From Kitasatospora sp. MAA19 (GTDB taxonomy: Bacteria > Actinomycetota > Actinomycetes > Streptomycetales > Streptomycetaceae), in assembly GCF_029894125.1 (NCBI RefSeq), contig NZ_JARXYZ010000051.1, positions 1 through 47,936 of the forward strand: a DNA stretch of 47,936 bases, read 5' to 3'. The stretch's first letter is position 1; each line of letters starts with the position of its first letter. Position numbers and translations under genes: made by a program. Positions 42,878 through 47,936 of this stretch are shown here, piece after piece. The notes beneath the pieces are model-generated. The model did no database searches. It saw only the letters and a list, made by a program, of their open reading frames with translations, and was not told where the DNA came from.

Positions 42878-43513
42878 ATGTCCGGCCTCCGCCGCACCGG
42901 AATCCGCACCGCCCTGCTCGCCGTCCCGCTCGCCGTCAGCCTTCTCGGCGCCGCCGCCGCGCCCGCCGGGGCCGCCACCTCCCGACCCGGCGCGTCCCTC
43001 ACCTGCCAGGGGAAGGGCGTCGACCCCAAGGCGCTGGTCCGCTACCGTGCCGAGACCGTGATCGACGCGCCGCTGCGCACCATCTGGAAGGTGCAGACCG
43101 ACGTGGAGCGCTGGCCGTCCTGGCAGGCCACCGTCGAGACCGTGGAACGCCTCGACGGCGGTCCGTTCCGCAAGGGTTCGGCCTTCCGGTGGACGACCCC
43201 GGTGCCCCCGAACCCCTCGACTCCCGCCACCAGCCTGGACATCACCTCGACCGTCGAGCAGCTCAAGCGCGGCTCCTGCATCCGTTGGACCGGCCCGGCG
43301 ACGGGCGAGGGGCTGCGCATCGACGGCGTCCACGTCTGGAACTTCACCACGGTGCAGGGCGGTGTCCGGGTGAGCACCGAGGAGACCCACGCCGGTGCCC
43401 AGGTCGACGCGAACGTTCCCTTCGCGACCGAGATCCTTCGCCAGGGTCTCGACGCCTGGCTGCGGGACCTCAAGGCCGCCGCTGAGGCCCGCGCCCATCA
43501 CCGGCCGCGCTGA
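42878..43513 (+). CDS. Secreted SRPBCC (polyketide cyclase/START-like) protein
   Basis: 211 residues. A Sec signal peptide (IRTALLAVPLAVSLLGAAAA, cleavage after AGA-AT) precedes an SRPBCC domain: YRAETVIDAPLRTIWKVQTD, VERWPSWQATVETVERLDGG, HVWNFTTVQGGVRVSTEETH, FATEILRQGLDAWLRDLKAA. The fold binds hydrophobic ligands in a deep pocket; exported members are less common. It has its own strong promoter and is flanked by direct repeats, so it may be an inserted or duplicated cassette. No proven link with the upstream peptide operon. Confidence 0.88.
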   Translation: MSGLRRTGIRTALLAVPLAVSLLGAAAAPAGAATSRPGASLTCQGKGVDPKALVRYRAETVIDAPLRTIWKVQTDVERWPSWQATVETVERLDGGPFRKGSAFRWTTPVPPNPSTPATSLDITSTVEQLKRGSCIRWTGPATGEGLRIDGVHVWNFTTVQGGVRVSTEETHAGAQVDANVPFATEILRQGLDAWLRDLKAAAEARAHHRPR

Positions 43514-43566
43514 GTCGCGAACCGAAGTCCGCTGTCGGGCCATCCGTCGTCGTCGGGGCGGGCGGA

Positions 43567-43589
43567 CTGACCTGCGATTCGGCGCGGCT
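43567..43589. repeat. Direct repeat flanking the SRPBCC gene, right copy
   Basis: CTGACCTGCGATTCGGCGCG followed by GCT matches the copy at 42714-42737. It lies 53 nt after the SRPBCC stop. Confidence 0.8.
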
Positions 43590-43598
43590 TGGCCTGTC

Positions 43599-43628
43599 TT
43601 CGACAAACTTATTCCTCGTCAGTAACAT
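43599..43628 (+). promoter_or_regulatory. Promoter of the lipoprotein gene, likely leaderless
   Basis: TTCGAC (43599-43604) and TAACAT (43623-43628) are 18 bp apart, and the -10 ends 8 nt before GTG 43637. There is no Shine-Dalgarno, so transcription and translation probably start together. Confidence 0.55.
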
Positions 43629-43636
43629 GACGCCGC

Positions 43637-45136
43637 GTGTTCAAAAGCTCCATAGGCAGGGCTACTGCCCCCGCCTTCCTCACCCTCGTCCTCGCCGGGG
43701 TCGCCGCGTGCGGGCCGACCACCACCGGTACCCCGCAGGCCGCCGTCGGCACCCCCGAACCGGCCGCCACCACCGCCGCCACCCCAGCAGCCGCCACCGG
43801 AGGCCCGACCGCCGCACAGCCCGCGGGCACCCCCCGCGCCCGGGCCGCCGCCCCGAGCCGGACCCCCGCCACCGGGCGGCCGACCGCCGCCGGCGCGCCG
43901 GTCACCGCCGCCCCGGCCGGCGAGCGGCAGGCCGCCATCGCCGCCCCCGCCAAGGACGGCGGCGCGGCCACCGCCGCCACCCAGAACCTCCAACTCACCG
44001 CCTACGACCCGGCGGGCGGCACGGCCGTCCTCTCGGCGCCGCCGTCCGCGAGCCCCACGGCCACCGCCACGGCCACTCCCGCCCCCGCGGTCCAGCCCGG
44101 GCAGCTGATCGCCAGTCCGCCCACCGCCGCCGCGCCACAGGGCGCGCTGGTCGCCGTCACCGGGGTCCGCCCCGGCGCGGGCGCCAGCCTCAACCTCACC
44201 ACCCGCCCGGCCACCCTCGCCGAACTCCTCGGCGGTACCGAGGCCGACGGCAGCGTCCCCGTCGACCCGCACGGCATCACCGTGACCCCGCTGGTCAAGG
44301 ACCTCAAGGCCACCGTCGGCGCGGGCATGGCGGGCGTGCAGGCCGACGCCTCCGGGACCCTGGAGGTCGACGTCAAGGCCCCCGTCCCGCTGCCCGACGG
44401 TGCGAGCGTGGACGCCTCCGGCTCCCTCCAGCTCCACCCCGCCGTCCACTTCGCGTACCACGGGGCGGCCGCCGGCAGCCCGCGTACGGCGTCGATCGGC
44501 TTCGACCTCGGCGCCCACGCGCAGTGGAAGGTGACCGGCGACCTCGCCCGCAGCACCGGCGCGGCGCCTGTCCGGCTGCCCTTCGCCAAGCTGCAGGCCA
44601 GTCCGGTGCTCACCGTCGCCGGGCTGCCCGTCGTCGTCAACCTCGGCCTCACCTGCTACCTGGAGATCAGCGCCGACGGCCAGGTGCACCTGGAGGCCGA
44701 ACAGGAGGCCACCGGCACCTGGTCCGTCCGCGCCGACTACACCGGTGGCAAGGGCTGGACCCCCACCACCGACGCCGACACCAAGGTTTCCCCGGTCCGG
44801 GTGCGCCTCACCGGCAAGGCCGGCGTCCGCGCCGCCCTCGGTGCCCAGGTCTCCGTCGGCCTCTACGACACCGTCGGCGTCGAGACCACCGTCGCCCCCT
44901 ACCTGCGGGCCCAGGCCGAAGGCTCGCTGACCGCCGACTCCTCCGGCAACCCGCCGCAGGCCCAGGGCAGTTGGTCCCTGGTCGGCGGCATCGACCTGAC
45001 CGGCTCGCTGCTCGCCCACCTCAAGGTGTTCGGGACCCCGGTCGTCGAGGGCACGTTCCCGCTTCCCCCGTTCCATCGTGAATGGCCCCTGGCGGCGGGC
45101 TCCGTGGCCCTGCCGTCCCCGCGTCCGAGCAGCTGA
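43637..45136 (+). CDS. Large lipoprotein with a Thr/Pro/Ala linker
   Basis: 499 residues. The signal ends in a lipobox (LVLAGVAAC, lipidated Cys about residue 25). Residues ~27-170 are an Ala/Thr/Pro-rich linker likely to span the wall, and the rest is a repetitive beta-rich domain (TLEVDVKAPVPLPDGASVDA; SIGFDLGAHAQWKVTGDLAR; YLRAQAEGSLTADSSGNPPQ), possibly a long beta-sheet fold. No catalytic motif or known family recognised. It is followed by a CCCCCC/GGGGGG hairpin. Probably anchored on the outer face of the membrane; ligand unknown. Confidence 0.8.
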   Translation: MFKSSIGRATAPAFLTLVLAGVAACGPTTTGTPQAAVGTPEPAATTAATPAAATGGPTAAQPAGTPRARAAAPSRTPATGRPTAAGAPVTAAPAGERQAAIAAPAKDGGAATAATQNLQLTAYDPAGGTAVLSAPPSASPTATATATPAPAVQPGQLIASPPTAAAPQGALVAVTGVRPGAGASLNLTTRPATLAELLGGTEADGSVPVDPHGITVTPLVKDLKATVGAGMAGVQADASGTLEVDVKAPVPLPDGASVDASGSLQLHPAVHFAYHGAAAGSPRTASIGFDLGAHAQWKVTGDLARSTGAAPVRLPFAKLQASPVLTVAGLPVVVNLGLTCYLEISADGQVHLEAEQEATGTWSVRADYTGGKGWTPTTDADTKVSPVRVRLTGKAGVRAALGAQVSVGLYDTVGVETTVAPYLRAQAEGSLTADSSGNPPQAQGSWSLVGGIDLTGSLLAHLKVFGTPVVEGTFPLPPFHREWPLAAGSVALPSPRPSS

Positions 45137-45184
45137 CGATCGGGGAAAGCCTCGAAGCACCGCACGTCGGCGCGGGACCGGCTG

Positions 45185-45207
45185 CCCCCCGTTGGTCTCC
45201 AGGGGGG
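45185..45207 (+). terminator. Hairpin after the lipoprotein gene
   Basis: CCCCCC (45185-45190) and GGGGGG (45202-45207) form a 6-bp G:C stem with an 11-nt loop, 49 nt after the stop and just before the IS element. Confidence 0.5.
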
Positions 45208-45275
45208 TACGCCGGTCGCGGGCCTTTCCCTCTATGTGTGGACACCCTGGACACTGGACCTTGAGGATTCAGAGG

Positions 45276-45614
45276 ATGAGGAGTCCCCCCGTGGTGATGA
45301 AGGTGTACTCGCCGGAGTTCAAGGCGGACGCCGTCGCGCTGTACGTGAACAATCCCGGGCGTACGATCCGCTCGGTCGCCGACGACCTCGGTGTCAATCA
45401 CGAGACGCTGCGGAACTGGATCAACGCTCACCGGGCCCGCCAGCGCGAACAGGTCGCCGACGGCCCGGCCGCCGGCCCCGGCGTCCCTGTACCCTCCGAG
45501 AACATGCTGGAGAAGGAGAACAAGCAGCTCAGGGCCCGGGTTTGAGAGCTGGAGACCGAGCGGGAGATCCTGCGCCGGGCGGCCAAGTATTTCGCGGGCG
45601 AGACGAGCTGGTGA
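45276..45614 (+). pseudogene. IS3 orfA (HTH protein) with an in-frame stop
   Basis: Starts at ATG 45276 (MRSPPVVMKVYSPEFKADAV) with the expected IS3 OrfA HTH (LYVNNPGRTIRSVADDLGVN HETLRNW, split by position) and a leucine-zipper-like ENMLEKENKQLRARV. The next codon is TGA (45543-45545) where relatives have an Arg, and the family sequence continues after it in the same frame (ELETEREILRRAAKYFAGET, then SW and a stop at 45612-45614). A single CGA to TGA change explains it. The truncated product keeps the HTH but loses the end where the programmed frameshift to orfB occurs. Confidence 0.85.
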
Positions 45615-46498
45615 GTCGCTTCCAGTTCGTTGACGGCCACCGTGACGCCTTCGGCGTGAAGCGGCTGTGCGAGGTGCTGGGCCTGTCCCGCTCCGGGTTC
45701 TACCGGTGGTCGGCTGCCTCGCCGGCCCGCGAGGCCCGGCGCCGGGCCGATGAGGACCTGGCGGCGCGGATCACGGCGATCCACACGGAGTCCGACGAGA
45801 CCTACGGCAGCCCGCGCGTCACCGCCGAGCTGCGGGCGTGCGGCGTCGCGGTCAACCACAAGCGGGTGGAGCGGGTGATGCGCGAGCGCGGGATCGTCGG
45901 CGTGCACCTGCGCCGGCGCGTCCGCACCACGGTGGGCGAGCCGTCCGCGGTTCCGGTGCCGGACCTGTTCGGCCGGGACTTCACCGCTGCGGTTGCGAAC
46001 ACCAAGTACATGGGCGACATCACCTATCTCCCGGTCGGTGACGGGGAGTTCCTCTACCTCGCGACAGTGCTGGACTGCTTCAGTCGCCGGGTGGTGGGCT
46101 GGTCGATCGCCGACCACATGCGCACCGACCTCGTCGCGGACGCCCTTCGCATGGCCGCCGCAACCCGCGGTGGCCTCGGTGGAGCGATCTTCCACAGTGA
46201 TCACGGGGCTCAGTACAGCTCGAAGCAATTCGCGGACCTGTGCCATGAGTTGGGCGTCACGCGGTCCATGGGCGCCGTGGGGACCTCGGCGGACAACGCC
46301 GCCTGCGAGAGCTTCCACGCAACCCTGAAGCGGGAGACTCTCAAGGGCGCCCGCCGCTGGGCCGGGGCCCGCGCCTGCCGCCTGGCCGTCTTCCGGTGGC
46401 TCACCAGGTTCAACACCTGGCGCAGACACTCGGCCAACGGCCATCTCAGCCCCATCAGCTACGAACGTCAGTCAGATAGCATGATGCTTGCCGCATAA
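45611..46498 (+). CDS. IS3-family transposase OrfB (DDE integrase)
   Basis: 295 residues from GTG 45611, overlapping the original orfA stop (GTGA). HTH_21 region DETYGSPRVTAELRACGVAV and rve integrase core with the three acidic residues: GDITYLPVGDGEFLYLATVL (D), IFHSDHGAQYSSKQF (D) and DNAACESFHATLKRE (E). It appears full length and intact. Normally OrfAB is made by -1 frameshifting; the stop in orfA would block the fusion in this copy. Confidence 0.94.
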   Translation: MSRFQFVDGHRDAFGVKRLCEVLGLSRSGFYRWSAASPAREARRRADEDLAARITAIHTESDETYGSPRVTAELRACGVAVNHKRVERVMRERGIVGVHLRRRVRTTVGEPSAVPVPDLFGRDFTAAVANTKYMGDITYLPVGDGEFLYLATVLDCFSRRVVGWSIADHMRTDLVADALRMAAATRGGLGGAIFHSDHGAQYSSKQFADLCHELGVTRSMGAVGTSADNAACESFHATLKRETLKGARRWAGARACRLAVFRWLTRFNTWRRHSANGHLSPISYERQSDSMMLAA

Positions 46499-46515
46499 CC
46501 GCACGAACGTGTCCA

Positions 46516-47066
46516 TGCTTCGGGGGGAAGCCCCCCACGTGCTCCAGGGCATGGTTGAGCCGGGTGGTGAACCGTGCGTACGGGGCAGCCAGCCGCGAGA
46601 ACCGCTCAGCAAACGTCCGACGCGGACAGTCCGCCGCCCCACAGATGAAACGCCGGACCACCAACCGGATCACGAAGCCCTGCTCAGCGAGCGGAAGATC
46701 CTTCAATCTGCGGCGATAGCGGTCGTGCACCCGGTCCGAGAAGCGGCCACAGTCCGGACACTCCGCCCCGGCACCCCGGCCCCGCGCCACCACCTCGACC
46801 GTACCGAACAAGGCGGTCACCGCCTCGACGTCCAAGTCGTCGATCCCGTCGAACACGAGCGAGTCCCAGAACGATGCGTTGGTCTGCATGACCAGCACGA
46901 TCACCGCCACCGGCCGACCACGGCAGATACCACCAATGAGTTGACGGAGTGTCACATCCGGCTGCCGGGCAGCCAGGCGTACGCGGTCTCACGCGACCCA
47001 GCCCCTCACAATCGAACACCAAGGTGACGCTCCGCGACCGCTCCCCAAGATCTGTGCCAGAACCCA
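46516..47066 (-). mobile_element. ISL3 element remnant
   Basis: Holds the transposase fragment and its upstream terminal region. On the leftward strand the region begins near GGTTCTGGCACAGATCTTGG (about 47066-47045), which may be the outer end; the boundary is a guess because no opposite end is available for comparison. The base composition is lower in GC than the flanking chromosome. Confidence 0.5.
46536..46889 (-). pseudogene. ISL3-family transposase, N-terminal fragment only
   Basis: From ATG 46889 the product reads WDSLVFDGIDDLDVEAVTAL, ECPDCGRFSDRVHDRYRRRL and RRFICGAADCPRRTFAERFS, the zinc-finger (C-x2-C ... C-x4-C) and HTH part of ISL3 transposases, then LAAPYARFTTRLNHALEHV. Homology stops there (near 46536), against a GGGGGG-AAG-CCCCCC hairpin (46522-46536) and the IS3 right end. 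The catalytic DDE part is absent from the window; it is not on the other side of the IS3 either, so more than a simple insertion happened. Confidence 0.85.
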
Positions 47067-47087
47067 CAACTCACGTACAAGGCCAGG

Positions 47088-47696
47088 TCAGCCCGCGAGC
47101 GGTTGGGCGACTGAGACAGTGACCCGGTCACCGAAGCGGCCGCGCAGGTCTGCCTGGGCGCTGGCCAGATTGCCGCTGACGCCGACCTCGACCACGCCGA
47201 GCGTGAAGCTCACTGCCGATCCGTCGCCCACCATGACGATGCTGTAGTCGCTCGTGTGCCCTATCAGTGCCGCGACCCGGTTGCGGGTGGCGGCCAGCTC
47301 GCTGATCGAGCGCGGCGCGTCGCGCAGGTTCACGCGCACGCCCAGACCCAGGTGGGCGAGGGCGGCGTCGAAGCCGCCACCGCCCGGCTTCCGGTAGACG
47401 ATGACGCAACCGTCCGGAACGTCCACCATCAGGCCCGTGAAGACATCCTGGTAGGAGCCGCCGAGGTGTGAAACCGCATCCGCAGCCGTGTCCAGCTGCT
47501 GCTGATCCGGTCGGGCCGAGCTCGGCGGAGGGCTTGCGGCGGCGGGGGACGCGGCGGCACTCGTCGGCACGGGAGCGGACGGCACGGGAGCGGACGGCAC
47601 GACATTTGTCTGTCCAGCGCAGGCTGCGCAAGCCAGCAGAGCCGTCAAGGCCAGGGTGACAGCGGTCAGGTGTATCGGCGTTGGGGTACGGGGCAT
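47088..47696 (-). CDS. Small lipoprotein of unknown function
   Basis: 202 residues from ATG 47696. The N-terminus HLTAVTLALTALLACAACAG is a signal with a lipobox around LACAAC (lipidated Cys about residue 26), followed by a Ser/Pro/Ala linker that includes a repeated PSAPVPSAPVP. The mature domain (GGSYQDVFTGLMVDVPDGCV; LRDAPRSISELAATRNRVAA; VSFTLGVVEVGVSGNLASAQ) is alpha/beta and looks complete. No family recognised. It ends 22 bp from the putative ISL3 edge and may be the original chromosomal neighbour. Confidence 0.8.
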   Translation of the reverse strand: MPRTPTPIHLTAVTLALTALLACAACAGQTNVVPSAPVPSAPVPTSAAASPAAASPPPSSARPDQQQLDTAADAVSHLGGSYQDVFTGLMVDVPDGCVIVYRKPGGGGFDAALAHLGLGVRVNLRDAPRSISELAATRNRVAALIGHTSDYSIVMVGDGSAVSFTLGVVEVGVSGNLASAQADLRGRFGDRVTVSVAQPLAG

Positions 47697-47860
47697 CGAT
47701 CCAGCCTCATTTCATCGGCGACGGTTCGTGATCGTACGCGGGCGCGAAGCGGCGTGCGTAAAGAAGGCCGGCACCCTGGGCCCGGATCCATCGATGGAGC
47801 GCCGTCTCCAGGCCTCTGGCATCCGGGAGTGAGCTTCCCTTGGTGTGCGGGAGGTGCTGA

Positions 47861-47936
47861 TTAGCTGGTCAGGGCGGGTGTGGGTGGTTCGACGGCCACT
47901 GGTTCGGTCGTCGCCTGGTCGGCGTAGTGCTTCGCC
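47861..47936 (-). CDS. C-terminal end of a leftward ORF cut by the window edge
   Basis: The leftward frame enters from beyond the window and ends in TAA (47863-47861): AKHYADQATTEPVAVEPPTP then ALTS. Too short to identify; the Pro/Val/Glu tail looks like a natural C-terminus. The gap 47697-47860 holds only the promoter region of the lipoprotein, with no clear boxes. Confidence 0.35.
   Translation of the reverse strand, partial: AKHYADQATTEPVAVEPPTPALTS

Larger units (their letters stand above)
45239..46515 (+). mobile_element. IS3-family insertion sequence, probably crippled
   Basis: Contains orfA (with a nonsense codon) and an intact orfB in the usual overlapping arrangement. Candidate terminal inverted repeats are TGGACAC at 45239-45245 and GTGTCCA at 46509-46515; longer arms do not match well, so the exact ends are uncertain and no target duplication could be confirmed. 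The element lies between the lipoprotein terminator and an ISL3 remnant. Confidence 0.8.

Overview
The window is very GC-rich actinobacterial chromosome. Codon third positions are almost always G or C, GTG starts are frequent, several genes look leaderless (TAnnnT about 7 nt before the start), and the gene families (TerD, PadR, DUF2252, DUF4331, DUF6891, GGDEF-EAL with a membrane N-terminus) are typical of Streptomycetaceae. Streptomyces or Kitasatospora is the best guess; the sequence alone does not settle the genus. No rRNA, tRNA or CRISPR array was recognised.

Layout. 0.1-2.0 kb: a GT-B/CDP-glycerol-transferase-like protein whose 5' end carries about 24 copies of a tetranucleotide repeat. 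2.2-6.3 kb: a LysR regulator divergent from an EamA transporter, then a histidine kinase/response regulator pair. 6.0-7.1 kb: an orphan lantibiotic-dehydratase C-terminal-type protein with an abnormal 3' end. 7.3-9.8 kb: a frameshifted GT4 mannosyltransferase-like gene behind a GT87-like membrane glycosyltransferase. 9.9-11.7 kb: a GNAT protein and a class IV aminotransferase. 11.7-15.4 kb: an ABC export system with a 33-codon ORF nested between ATPase and permease. 15.7-19.9 kb: a membrane protein with a Tat-exported multicopper oxidase, DUF2252 and a GNAT. 20-25.7 kb: DUF6891, then a lipid module (diacylglycerol-kinase-like, alkyl-DHAP-synthase-like, TetR, GlpD). 25.8-33.7 kb: a small protein, TerD, a FAD monooxygenase divergent from a FadH-like reductase, PadR, a secreted PknH-like sensor-fold protein, DUF4331 and XRE. 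33.7-35.2 kb: a decayed region with gene remnants. 35.2-38.4 kb: a membrane GAF/PAS/GGDEF/EAL protein. 38.5-42.7 kb: the most interesting locus. 42.9-45.1 kb: a secreted SRPBCC protein and a lipoprotein. 45.2-47.9 kb: an IS3 element with a nonsense mutation in orfA, an ISL3 remnant, a lipoprotein and a partial ORF at the edge.

The main system is a two-gene operon at 38540-42717. One protein is MbtH-like + adenylation + carrier + thioester reductase; the second, overlapping it by ATGA, is a leucyl/phenylalanyl-tRNA-protein-transferase homologue. Together they predict a tRNA-dependent route to a small peptide aldehyde. The adenylation pocket, read by eye, has two extra acidic residues, which suggests a basic amino acid such as arginine; an aminoacyl-argininal (leupeptin-like) product would fit. 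A related arrangement is known from Streptomyces lividans 66 (the 'livipeptin' tRNA-dependent system). The N-terminal MbtH fusion and a roughly 28-residue insertion in the transferase are the features that stand out here. Other notable items are the tetranucleotide repeat (possible N-terminal phase variation), the nested ORF in the ABC operon, several perfect palindromes, and reading-frame lesions in the GT4 and IS3 orfA genes.
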